From Microbispora sp. ZYX-F-249 (GTDB lineage Bacteria; Actinomycetota; Actinomycetes; Streptosporangiales; Streptosporangiaceae): DNA of 64,000 nucleotides. Position 1 is the stretch's first letter. Each line of letters begins with the position of its first letter. Positions 45,719 to 53,487 of the stretch are shown here, one piece after another. The stretch is taken from contig NZ_JBDJAW010000015.1 in NCBI RefSeq assembly GCF_039649665.1, positions 121,961 to 185,960 on the forward strand, in the 5' to 3' direction. Both the position numbers and the translations under genes were made by a program. Under the pieces are notes generated by a model that was given only the letters and a program-made list of their open reading frames with translations, was not told the origin of the DNA and did not search any database.

Positions 45719-46377
45719 CGCGGCTCCTCGAAGCTGGTGCCGAGTGTGCTCACGTCGAGCGCGAGCGGTTCGACGCGGTGGTGCATGAGGATCTTCTGGA
45801 TGCGCTGCGCCAGGAGCCAGACCACGGTGTGGTACTCGTTCGACCTGCCGAGCCGGTGCAGTCCGAATATGCCGTGCGCCTCGTACAGGGCGATCTCCTC
45901 GGCGAAGATGTGCAGGTTCTCCCCCGCGAACCGCTCGACCGACCCGACGATCTCGGGAAAGCCGTCCGGCGCAGGCGCCCAGATGACCGGCAGGATGCAG
46001 GTCTGGTGAACCGAGGCGGAGGGGTTCAGCCGCACGACGCGCCGGCGGGAGAAGCCGTGCCACTCCATCGCGCACCACTTGCTCCGCATGTACGGCGCCA
46101 TCAGCAGGGGGATGAACACCTGGCAGGTTCCGAGCGCGTCGAGCAGCTCGCCCTCCCAGCGTTCGCCGCCGCCCATGGACCTGTCGATGAAGCCGTACGG
46201 CGCGCCCGGGATGCGGGGCACCAATACCGCCAGGTCCACGCACAAATCATTGAAGAATCGCATGGCGAGCTCGTTGGGGCCCGGCGGCGTGTTCTTCTCC
46301 GTGTGCGCGTAACTCATAAAGAACAGCGGCGCCCGCGGATCAAGATCGGCGAAAGCCCGATCGCCCAACCCGCACAC
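45715..46377 (-). CDS. Second TIR-like protein of the FxSxx cassette
   Basis: The 220-residue protein is mainly a TIR-like domain: PLFFMSYAHTEKN, GFIDRSMGGGERWEGELLDALGTCQVFIPLLMAPYMRSKWCAMEW and VLPVIWAPAP-like strands. It resembles the N-terminal half of FxsC and may be a duplicated copy that kept only that domain. The GTG start has a weak ribosome site. The stop overlaps fxsC by four bases. A 65-base gap separates it from fxsB. Presence of two TIR copies is not always a feature of the cassette, as far as I know. Confidence 0.78.
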   Translation of the reverse strand: MCGLGDRAFADLDPRAPLFFMSYAHTEKNTPPGPNELAMRFFNDLCVDLAVLVPRIPGAPYGFIDRSMGGGERWEGELLDALGTCQVFIPLLMAPYMRSKWCAMEWHGFSRRRVVRLNPSASVHQTCILPVIWAPAPDGFPEIVGSVERFAGENLHIFAEEIALYEAHGIFGLHRLGRSNEYHTVVWLLAQRIQKILMHHRVEPLALDVSTLGTSFEEPR

Positions 46378-46442
46378 CCCGCTTTCTTATATCGCTTTGA
46401 TGGTAACCATTTCTCCCGGAGAACTTCCGGGGGTTCGCGAGG

Positions 46443-48773
46443 TCAGTTTCCGGCCCAGGCGCCGGCGGTCGCGCGCATGCCCGCGACGAACCGGGCGCCG
46501 TGCGGTGTCAGGGTTCCGGAGGCGGTCAGGGCGTCGATCGCCTCGTGGATCCGCGCGCTGAGCCTGCCGAACCTGGTGCGGGCGTCGGCGCCGGGCGTGA
46601 CACGCCACAGCTCCGCCTGTGCCAGCCGGGCGTAGGTCTCCCGGAGAGTCCGGGCGGGGGCCTCGGAGGTGACCTCGACGAGGCCGTGCAGCGTCGTCAG
46701 CGCGTCCAGTTTGGCGAACTGGAACTCGCGGAGCAGCGCGGCCTCGAGGCCGCCGGTGCCCGGCGGCGCCAGCCCGACCGCGCCCAGCGGATGCCGGGGG
46801 CCGCCGGCGCGGTGCCCGCGGGGCGGCCCGGGGCGCAGCGGCACCACGGCCCGCAGTCCCGCCCCGAGCGCACGGGCGTAGGCGGGGGTGTCCTGCTCCA
46901 GGCGCTTGCCCGCGGCCTCCAGACAGGTCCTCCAGCCTTCCCAGCGGTTCTCGCTGAGACGCCCCGCCGGACGCCAGCCGGGGCGTCCGCGGAAGGCGTC
47001 GAGGTCGTCCACGAGGACCGTGCGAGCGCCGAACCCGGCCGACCGCACGGGCAGCCAGCGCGGGTCCTGTCCGGTGACCCGCCGTCCGGCCGCGAACAGC
47101 CCCCGGGAGGAGACCGAGACGCGGACGGTACGGCCCGCCTGCGGCCCCAGCCGGAGCACCCCCAGCGCCGGCAGGTGCAGGGAGCCGTCGCGTACGGGGA
47201 GCGGCACCTCGGCCTCCATCCCGGCGTGCAGGGCGGCCGAGGCGGCGATCCCCGCCAGGTGGGCGAGGTCCAGCGTGGCACGGGCCGCGCGCGGCGGACG
47301 CAGGCAGCGCGACGCCCACACGGCCGTGCAGGGATGCGCGAGGACCTCCGCCACGGCCGCCGGCCGTTCGAGGTCCACCCGGGCGAGCAGGGCCAGGCCC
47401 TCCCGGGCCGCCTCCTCCAGTTCACCCGCTCCGTCCGGCAGCCCGGAGCCGACGCGGGCGACCAGCGCCCTGGTCAGCGACAGCCCGGCCTGCGCGAGCG
47501 CCGCCACCGCCGCGGGATCCCCCGGGCCCCGCGCGAGCGAGTCGAAGTCGGCAGGGGACAGCGTGTGGGCGGCTCTCCCGGCGGCGCCGGCTCCCGGGGC
47601 GGGGGCCGCTTCCGCGGCCGGGACGACGCGACCGGCGAGCGCCTTGAGGTCCGGGCAGTAGACGGAGGGATTGGCGAAGCCGCTCCCCGTCCGGAAACGG
47701 TGCGCGTACAGGCCGCCGCCGCACACGCGGACCACCTCGCAGGACCGGCATGTCTCGCACAGCGCCGCCAGGCCGCCGCGCCGGGCCGCCGGGCCGGGAA
47801 GGGCCGCCACCGCGTCGACCGCGTGCGTGCGCACGTTCAGCCCGGTCTCGGGCGCTCCGTCGAAGGCCGTCTTCAGCGAGTCGGCCTGCTCCCAGCCGCC
47901 GTCGGTCTCGATCACCAGCAGGTTCACCGGATCGAGGCCCACGGACTCGCCCAGGCTGGGCCCTCCGGCCGCGGCGGACAGCATCGAGTCGAACAGGCGG
48001 ATGGCGACCGGACGGCCGTCGGAGGCCCACCGGGCGTGGACGCGGCCCAGCCAGTCCGCGTACGGCGTGCCCCCGCCGGGCCGGGGCGGCGGGTGGTCCC
48101 AGGTCGCGTGGGGGAGGAGCAGGTCGAGGCTGGGCGGCGACTCCGCGAGCAGCGCCTCATAGACCGCGATCGGGTCGTTGGCCGGATCGACCGTGCACAG
48201 CAGCCCGGCGTAGAGGTGCCGGTACTCCCGCCGCCTCAGCAGTTCGAGGGCGCGGCGGACGTGGGGATGGCTGCTCCGCCCGTCCGCAAACCGGCGGTGC
48301 CGGTCGTTGGCCGCGCGGTCGCCGTCGAGGGACACCCCCACACGCACCGCGTACTCGTCGAAGAGCGCGCACAGCGTCTCGTCGAGCAGCACGCCGTTGG
48401 TGTGCACGCGCAGATCGAGCCGGCACACGGGATCGACGCGGGAGCGGAGCACGGCCAGGACCTCACGCAGCCCCGCGGCCCCGAGCAGCAGGGGCTCGCC
48501 GCCGTGCAGCACCACGCGTATCTCGCCGAGGCCGTGCGCGGCCGCGTGCTCGGCGATCCGCCGGGCCGCCCACCGTACCGTCGCCCCGCCGATCGCCCGC
48601 GGCTTGCGGCGCCAGCTCTGGTCCGCGTGCTCGTAGACGTAGCAGTGGTCACAGGCCAGATCGCAGCGATTGTGGACCTTGAGGACGTACTCGGTGACCA
48701 GAGGCGGCGCGGCGCCGTCAGATGGCCGAATTGAACACCGCCGTCCGGGTCTTTTCCGTCTCCCCCAGCACAT
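46443..48773 (-). CDS. fxsB: Radical SAM/SPASM maturase FxsB with inactivated HExxH extension
   Basis: The 776-residue protein has a radical SAM domain with the CxxxCxxC motif (Cys37, Cys41, Cys44 in HNRCDLACDHCYVYEH). A SPASM domain follows (CETCRSCEVVRVCGGGLYAHRF then SVYCPDL). The last about 370 residues match the beta-hydroxylase-type extension. The expected HExxH of that extension is replaced by REFQF at residues 682-686 (H to R and H to F), so it lacks metal-binding histidines. The radical SAM part should modify the FxsA peptide. The ATG lies inside fxsA (56-bp overlap, different frame); I see no other good start downstream. Confidence 0.9.
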   Translation of the reverse strand: MCWGRRKRPGRRCSIRPSDGAAPPLVTEYVLKVHNRCDLACDHCYVYEHADQSWRRKPRAIGGATVRWAARRIAEHAAAHGLGEIRVVLHGGEPLLLGAAGLREVLAVLRSRVDPVCRLDLRVHTNGVLLDETLCALFDEYAVRVGVSLDGDRAANDRHRRFADGRSSHPHVRRALELLRRREYRHLYAGLLCTVDPANDPIAVYEALLAESPPSLDLLLPHATWDHPPPRPGGGTPYADWLGRVHARWASDGRPVAIRLFDSMLSAAAGGPSLGESVGLDPVNLLVIETDGGWEQADSLKTAFDGAPETGLNVRTHAVDAVAALPGPAARRGGLAALCETCRSCEVVRVCGGGLYAHRFRTGSGFANPSVYCPDLKALAGRVVPAAEAAPAPGAGAAGRAAHTLSPADFDSLARGPGDPAAVAALAQAGLSLTRALVARVGSGLPDGAGELEEAAREGLALLARVDLERPAAVAEVLAHPCTAVWASRCLRPPRAARATLDLAHLAGIAASAALHAGMEAEVPLPVRDGSLHLPALGVLRLGPQAGRTVRVSVSSRGLFAAGRRVTGQDPRWLPVRSAGFGARTVLVDDLDAFRGRPGWRPAGRLSENRWEGWRTCLEAAGKRLEQDTPAYARALGAGLRAVVPLRPGPPRGHRAGGPRHPLGAVGLAPPGTGGLEAALLREFQFAKLDALTTLHGLVEVTSEAPARTLRETYARLAQAELWRVTPGADARTRFGRLSARIHEAIDALTASGTLTPHGARFVAGMRATAGAWAGN

Positions 48774-48870
48774 GCGTCACCAGGCGGTTCACGGCGCCGT
48801 CCGCGTCGGCGGTCAATTCCGCGAGCGACACGTCCCGCAAATCGGGGATTCCAATTCGACCGTCATTCAC
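48718..48870 (-). CDS. fxsA: FxSxx-COOH precursor peptide
   Basis: A 50-residue peptide starts at GTG 48870 and stops at 48718. The leader contains IPDLRDVSLAELTADADGA and the end reads RTAVFNSAI, so the final five residues F-N-S-A-I fit the F-x-S-x-x C-terminus exactly. The ribosome site AGGAGG lies eight bases upstream. It is read in one frame with the start of fxsB overlapping its last codons in another. The five-residue end is the likely site of radical SAM crosslinking, for example between Phe and Ser or a neighbour. Small size and lack of homology usually hide such genes. Confidence 0.85.
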   Translation of the reverse strand: MNDGRIGIPDLRDVSLAELTADADGAVNRLVTHVLGETEKTRTAVFNSAI

Positions 48871-48928
48871 GACCGTTTCCTCCTGGGTATCGGGGCAGAC
48901 GCCGGAGGGTGGCGGAGAGGGCTTTTTC

Positions 48929-48957
48929 AGCGTAGATCACGGTAACGGTGTTGTCAT
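48929..48957 (-). promoter_or_regulatory. Predicted promoter of the fxs operon
   Basis: On the reverse strand ATGACA (plus positions 48952-48957) and TACGCT (48929-48934) are separated by 17 bases. This is the best -35/-10 pair in the divergent region. It would start RNA about 50 bases before the fxsA GTG, with room for the AGGAGG site. Confidence 0.5.
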
Positions 48958-49031
48958 CAGTGTGCGCGGGCGCGGGACACTCACCGAGGCGGCCGTCCGG
49001 TGACGATTCCCCGGGAAGGTCCCGCCGCCGC

Positions 49032-49037
49032 TACCGT
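49032..49037 (+). promoter_or_regulatory. -10 element (TACCGT) for leaderless Lrp/AsnC gene
   Basis: TACCGT ends seven bases before GTG 49045, which favours that start over the in-frame GTG at 49000. Confidence 0.45.
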
Positions 49038-49044
49038 TGCTCGG

Positions 49045-49515
49045 GTGGAGGAGATCGATCGCCGAATCGTCACCCTGCTGGCGACTGACGGCCGGATGAG
49101 CTTCACCGATCTGGCCAAGGAGACCGGACTGTCGGTCTCCGCGGTTCACCAGCGGGTACGCAGGCTGGAGAAGCGCGGTGTCATCCGCGGATACGCCGCT
49201 CTCGTGGACTACGACGAGATCGGCCTTCCGCTGACCGCGTTCGTCTCGATCAAGCCGATCGACCCTTCCGCGCCGGACGACGCGCCGGAACGGCTGAGCC
49301 ATCTGACCGCCATCGAGGCGTGCCACAGCGTCGCGGGCGATGAAAGTTACATCCTCAAGGTCCGCGTCGCCTCTCCGCTCGCCCTGGAGGAACTGCTCCA
49401 GCAGATCCGCGCGTCGGCCAACGTGAGCACGCGCACGACCGTCGTCCTCAGCACGCCGTACGACTACCGGTCCCCGGTGATCGAGAAGGAGCTGGGCGGC
49501 GACGTGACCGGCTGA
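49045..49515 (+). CDS. Lrp/AsnC-family regulator
   Basis: The 156-residue protein has an N-terminal helix-turn-helix (EEIDRRIVTLLATDGRMSFTDLAKETGLSVSAVHQRVRRLEKRGVI) and a C-terminal RAM ligand domain (about 65-145). It is divergent from fxsA, with about 175 bases between the starts, so it might control the fxs operon. It is convergent with csnK, whose end overlaps its own by 52 bases. Effector unknown; such proteins usually sense amino acids. Confidence 0.9.
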   Translation: MEEIDRRIVTLLATDGRMSFTDLAKETGLSVSAVHQRVRRLEKRGVIRGYAALVDYDEIGLPLTAFVSIKPIDPSAPDDAPERLSHLTAIEACHSVAGDESYILKVRVASPLALEELLQQIRASANVSTRTTVVLSTPYDYRSPVIEKELGGDVTG

Positions 49516-50504
49516 GCGCCGTCTCCCTCCCGCGGGAAGTGCGCCCGCAGCCGGGCGTACGCCCCGGGGGGCGCGCCGAGGCGGTCGAGGCCGAGCAACG
49601 CGGCGCCCACGATCGGCGGCACGCCGGTCACGACGAGCCTGGCGAGCGGCGCGCGCTCGGCGTAGTGCCGCTCGACCAGCGACGTCAGCAGGGGGTGGCG
49701 GGCGGTCAGCACACCGCCGCCGAGCACGACCTCGCAGGGCACGGCGAGCAGGCCGAGCCGCCGCATGGCGACGACGCCGAGCAGCGCGATCTCCTCGGCC
49801 TGCCGCTCCACCAGCGACCCGGCGACCGCGTCGCCGTCCGCTGCCGCGGCCAGCAGGGGTGGCACGAGCGCGTGCAGCCGGTCGCCCGGCAGGTCGCCGA
49901 AGTGCAGCCCGACGACGGCCTCCTCGACCGTGGCGGTGCCGAAGCAGGTGCGCACGGCCTCGGTCAGCGCGGTCGCGGGGCCGCGGCCGTCCTCGGCGCG
50001 CACGGCGTGCCAGAGGGCCTCCTCGCCCAGGTGGTGCCCGCCGCCCCAGTCGCCGCTGAGGCGGCCGAGCGCCGGGAACCGGGCGACCTGCCCGGCGGGG
50101 GAGACGCCGACCGCGTTGATGCCGGCGCCGCAGACGACGGCGACGCCCCATCCCGTGGACGACCCGGCCCGCAGCAGGGCGAAGGTGTCGTTGCCGACGA
50201 CCACGCTCGCGCCGTAGCCGCGGGCCAGCAGTTCGGCCCGCAGCCGCTCCTCCTCGACCGGCAGGTCCGCCCCCGCGACGTACGCCGCGACGTGGTCGGC
50301 GTACGGCGGCACGGCGGTCCCGCCGGCGAGGGCCCGCGACACGGTCAGGGCGATCACGTCGACGGCGGCGGCGACCCCGGCGCTCTGCGGCAGGAACGCG
50401 GGCCCGCGCGCGGCGGCGAGCACCGTGCCGTCCTCGCGGACGAGGGCGACGTCGGTCTTGCTGTTGCCGCCGTCCACCGCCAGCACGGTGCGCGGCAGCG
50501 TCAC
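49464..50504 (-). CDS. csnK: Sugar kinase (BadF/N-acetylglucosamine kinase type), chito-oligosaccharide operon
   Basis: The 346-residue protein belongs to the BadF/BadG/N-acetylglucosamine kinase family: VLAVDGGNSKTDVALVREDG is the phosphate loop, VVVGNDTFALL and VVCGAGINAVGV bind nucleotide, and GRLSGDWGGGHHLG contacts substrate. It probably phosphorylates glucosamine released by the operon's glycosidase. The GTG overlaps the GH4 stop (GTGA). It is last in csnR-E-F-G-H-K order. Its 3' end overlaps the convergent Lrp gene by 52 bases. Confidence 0.85.
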   Translation of the reverse strand: MTLPRTVLAVDGGNSKTDVALVREDGTVLAAARGPAFLPQSAGVAAAVDVIALTVSRALAGGTAVPPYADHVAAYVAGADLPVEEERLRAELLARGYGASVVVGNDTFALLRAGSSTGWGVAVVCGAGINAVGVSPAGQVARFPALGRLSGDWGGGHHLGEEALWHAVRAEDGRGPATALTEAVRTCFGTATVEEAVVGLHFGDLPGDRLHALVPPLLAAAADGDAVAGSLVERQAEEIALLGVVAMRRLGLLAVPCEVVLGGGVLTARHPLLTSLVERHYAERAPLARLVVTGVPPIVGAALLGLDRLGAPPGAYARLRAHFPREGDGAQPVTSPPSSFSITGDR

Positions 50505-51763
50505 CTCGACACCGCCCAGGGCAGGAAGGCGCGGTTGGCCTCCACCAGGCGTGCGGCGAGGTCGCCGGCGAGGGACGCCTGGCCGACCAGCGGATGGGCC
50601 AGCAGGGCGTCCCTGACGCGGTCCTCGCCGCCGTGCAGGGCCGCCTCCAGGGCGAGCGACTCGTACGCCGACACGTGGGCGATCAGGCCCCGGTGGAGCG
50701 GTTCCACGGGATCGGCGGGCAGCGGGACGGCGCCCGCGGCCGTGACGGTGGCCGGGACCTCGATCACCGCGTCGTCGTCGAGGAACGGCAGCGTGCCGTC
50801 GTTGCGGGTGTTGACGACCTGGACGTCCCCGCGGTCGCCGGCGAGCGAGGCGACCAGGGCGACGGCGGCCTCGGAGTAGAACGCGCCGCCCCGCCTGTCC
50901 AGCAGGGCGGGCTTGGTGTCCACCGCCGGGTCCGCGTACATCTCCAGCAGTTCCGCCTCCATCGCGGCCACCTCGGCCGCGCGCGACGGCGAGGTCCGCT
51001 GCTCGGCCACCACGCGGTCGTGCTCGTAGAAGTACCGCAGGTAGTACGACGGCACGGCGCGCAGGTGACGGACCAGTTCCACCGGCAGGCCGACGGACTC
51101 GGCGATCTTCTCGCCGTGCTCGTCCAGCAGGCACGGCAGCACGTCGGCGCCGTCGAGCAGGACGGACCGCTCCCAGGTGAGGTGGTTGAGCCCGACGTGC
51201 CCGAGCGTGATCCGCTCGGGGGCCACGCCGAGCAGGGCGGCGAAGCGGCGCTGGAACCCGATGGCCACGTTGCACAGCCCGATCGCCCGGTGGCCGGCGT
51301 CGAGCAGCGCCCGGGTGACGATGCCGACGGGGTTGGTGAAGTCGACGATCCACGCGCCGGGCGCGAGCGCGCGCACCTTCTCGGCGATGCCGAGCACCAC
51401 CGGCACGGTCCGCAGCGCCTTGGCGAGGCCCCCGGCCCCGGTGGTCTCCTGCCCGACGCAGCCGCACTCCGGCGGCAGGGTCTCGTCGACGTTCCTGGCG
51501 GCCTGGCCGCCCACGCGCAACTGCAGCAGCACCGCCCCGGCCCCGGCGACGCCGTCCTCCACGCGGGTGGCGGTGGTCAGCGCGGCGGGATGCCCGGCGC
51601 GGGCGAGCATCCGCCGGGCCATTCCGGCGACCGTCGCGAGCCGGCGCTCGTCGGGATCGACGAGCGCGATCTCCGACAGCGGCAGCTCGCCGCGCAGGCG
51701 GGCGAAACCGTCGATCAGCTCCGGCGTGTACGTGGAACCGCCCCCGACAACGGCCAGTTTCAT
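50501..51763 (-). CDS. csnH: GH4 glycosidase (NAD-dependent), chito-oligosaccharide operon
   Basis: The 420-residue protein belongs to glycoside hydrolase family 4. The N-terminus MKLAVVGGGSTYTPELIDGF binds NAD, VDFTNPVGIVTRALL and the Cys in GLCNVAIGFQRR with the His in HVGLNHLTW bind the metal. Members split glycosides through an oxidation-elimination cycle. By operon position it should cleave imported glucosamine oligomers; some GH4 enzymes use 6-phospho-beta-glucosides. ATG overlaps the permease stop (ATGA). Confidence 0.88.
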   Translation of the reverse strand: MKLAVVGGGSTYTPELIDGFARLRGELPLSEIALVDPDERRLATVAGMARRMLARAGHPAALTTATRVEDGVAGAGAVLLQLRVGGQAARNVDETLPPECGCVGQETTGAGGLAKALRTVPVVLGIAEKVRALAPGAWIVDFTNPVGIVTRALLDAGHRAIGLCNVAIGFQRRFAALLGVAPERITLGHVGLNHLTWERSVLLDGADVLPCLLDEHGEKIAESVGLPVELVRHLRAVPSYYLRYFYEHDRVVAEQRTSPSRAAEVAAMEAELLEMYADPAVDTKPALLDRRGGAFYSEAAVALVASLAGDRGDVQVVNTRNDGTLPFLDDDAVIEVPATVTAAGAVPLPADPVEPLHRGLIAHVSAYESLALEAALHGGEDRVRDALLAHPLVGQASLAGDLAARLVEANRAFLPWAVSR

Positions 51764-52581
51764 TTGACTCCCGTCAGCTTGACGCCCTCGATGAAGACCT
51801 TCTGGGCGAAGAAGAACACGACGATCACCGGGGCCATGGCCAGCAGGGTGGCGGCCATCGTGAGGTTCCACTGCACGCGGTGCACCGACCGGAACGCCGC
51901 CAGCCCCAGCGACAGCGTCCAGTTGTCCAGGTCGGTCCCCGCGTACAGCAGGGGCCCGTAGTAGTCGTTCCAGCAGTAGAAGAACTGGAAGAGCGCCACG
52001 GCGGCGATGGCCGGGCGGGCCATCGGCAGGATCACCCGCACGAGCGTCCGCAACTCGCCGCACCCGTCGACCTTCGCCGCGTCGGAGTAGTCGCGCGGAA
52101 TCGTGACGAGGAACTGGCGCAGCAGGAAGATCGAGAACGCGTCGCCGAGCAGCATCGGCAGGATCAGCGGCCACAGCGTGCCGGTCAGGTGGAAGCGGGC
52201 CCAGATCAGGTAGATCGGCACCGCCACGACCTGCGGCGGCAGCATCATCGTGGTGATCACCAGCAGGAACGCCAGCCGGCGGCCGCGGAAGCGGAACCGC
52301 GCCAGCGCGTACGCCACGGGGATCGACGACACGAGCATGAACGCGGTGGCGAGCAGCGAGTAGAGCAGCGTGTTGCGGATCCAGGTCAGCAGCGGCGCCT
52401 TCGCGAAGATCTCGGCGAAGTTGCCCCAGTTCCAGGTGTGCGGCCACAGGTCGGAGGTGAGCGCCTGCCGGTCGCTCATCAGGGCCGTGAGCGCGATGAA
52501 CACCAGCGGGCCGAGGAACATCAGCGCGAGCGCGATGGCCAGCGCGTGCCGGGCGACCCACAGCAGCGCGGTCCGGGTCAC
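51760..52581 (-). CDS. csnG: ABC sugar permease (MalG type)
   Basis: The 273-residue permease has six membrane helices and the EAA loop YSDAAKVDGCGELRTLVRVILPMARP that binds the ATPase. With the next-upstream permease it forms the channel of a carbohydrate uptake-1 importer. No ATPase gene is in the operon, as usual where a shared MsiK-type ATPase serves several importers. GTG overlaps the stop of csnF (GTGA). Confidence 0.9.
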   Translation of the reverse strand: MTRTALLWVARHALAIALALMFLGPLVFIALTALMSDRQALTSDLWPHTWNWGNFAEIFAKAPLLTWIRNTLLYSLLATAFMLVSSIPVAYALARFRFRGRRLAFLLVITTMMLPPQVVAVPIYLIWARFHLTGTLWPLILPMLLGDAFSIFLLRQFLVTIPRDYSDAAKVDGCGELRTLVRVILPMARPAIAAVALFQFFYCWNDYYGPLLYAGTDLDNWTLSLGLAAFRSVHRVQWNLTMAATLLAMAPVIVVFFFAQKVFIEGVKLTGVK

Positions 52582-53480
52582 GATTCCTCCTCCGCGAAGC
52601 GGAACTGCCGCAGCAGGATGAGGGTGAACACCATCGCCACCGCGAACAGCACCAGCGCGAGCACGCACGCGTAGCCCATCGCGTAGTCGCGGAAGCCCTG
52701 CTGGAACAGCCACTGCGGGAACGTCAGCGTGGACTGGTCGGGGTAGCCGGGGGTGAAGACCGACCCGGCCGAGTCGGTCGCCCCGGACGCGACCCGCGCG
52801 GTCACCTCGGCCTGGGTGAAGTACTGCAGCGTCTGGATCACCCCGGTGACCAGGGCGAACATCAGCACCGGCCGGATCACCGGCAGCGTGATCGACGTGA
52901 ACTGCCGCCAGCCGTTCGCGCCGTCGATGGCGGCGGCCTCGTAGAGCTGTTTCGGCACGTCGAGCAGGGCCGCCATGAAGATGACCATCAGGTCGCCGAC
53001 CGACCACAGGCCGAGCAGGGTCAGCCCCCACTTCGACCAGGCCGGGTCGCCGAACCAGTCCGGCGCGGGCAGCCCGACGGCCGACAGGATCGCCTGCACC
53101 GGCCCGGTGCCCGGGTTGAGCAGGAACACGAACCCGAGCGTCCCGGCCACCAGCGGCACCAGGGCGGGCAGGTAGAAGATCGTGCGGTAGACGCCCACCC
53201 CGGCCTTCAGCCGGGTCACCAGCTGGGCGACGCCGAGGCCGAACAGCACCCGCAGCGGGACCATCACCACGACGAGCCACAAGGTGTTGCGGATCGCCGT
53301 CCAGGCCGCCTGGTCCTTGAGGAAGTACTCCCAGTTGAGCAGCCCGACCGGTTCCAGCGTGAACAGGTCGTAGCGCTGGAAGGAGAAGTAGACCGTGGAC
53401 ACCAGCGGGTAGACGAAGAAGATCGCGAACCCGGCGAGCCAGGGGGACAGGTAGAGCAGGGCACGCAGATTGCCACGCAT
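52578..53480 (-). CDS. csnF: ABC sugar permease (MalF type)
   Basis: The 300-residue permease has six helices (LSPWLAGFAIFFVYPLVSTVYFSF at the start) and the EAA loop YEAAAIDGANGWRQFTSITLPVIRP. An extracytoplasmic segment of about 40 residues lies in VTARVASGATDSAGSVFTPGYP. It pairs with the csnG permease. ATG lies seven bases after the stop of the binding-protein gene. Confidence 0.9.
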   Translation of the reverse strand: MRGNLRALLYLSPWLAGFAIFFVYPLVSTVYFSFQRYDLFTLEPVGLLNWEYFLKDQAAWTAIRNTLWLVVVMVPLRVLFGLGVAQLVTRLKAGVGVYRTIFYLPALVPLVAGTLGFVFLLNPGTGPVQAILSAVGLPAPDWFGDPAWSKWGLTLLGLWSVGDLMVIFMAALLDVPKQLYEAAAIDGANGWRQFTSITLPVIRPVLMFALVTGVIQTLQYFTQAEVTARVASGATDSAGSVFTPGYPDQSTLTFPQWLFQQGFRDYAMGYACVLALVLFAVAMVFTLILLRQFRFAEEES

Positions 53481-53487
53481 CGGGAGC

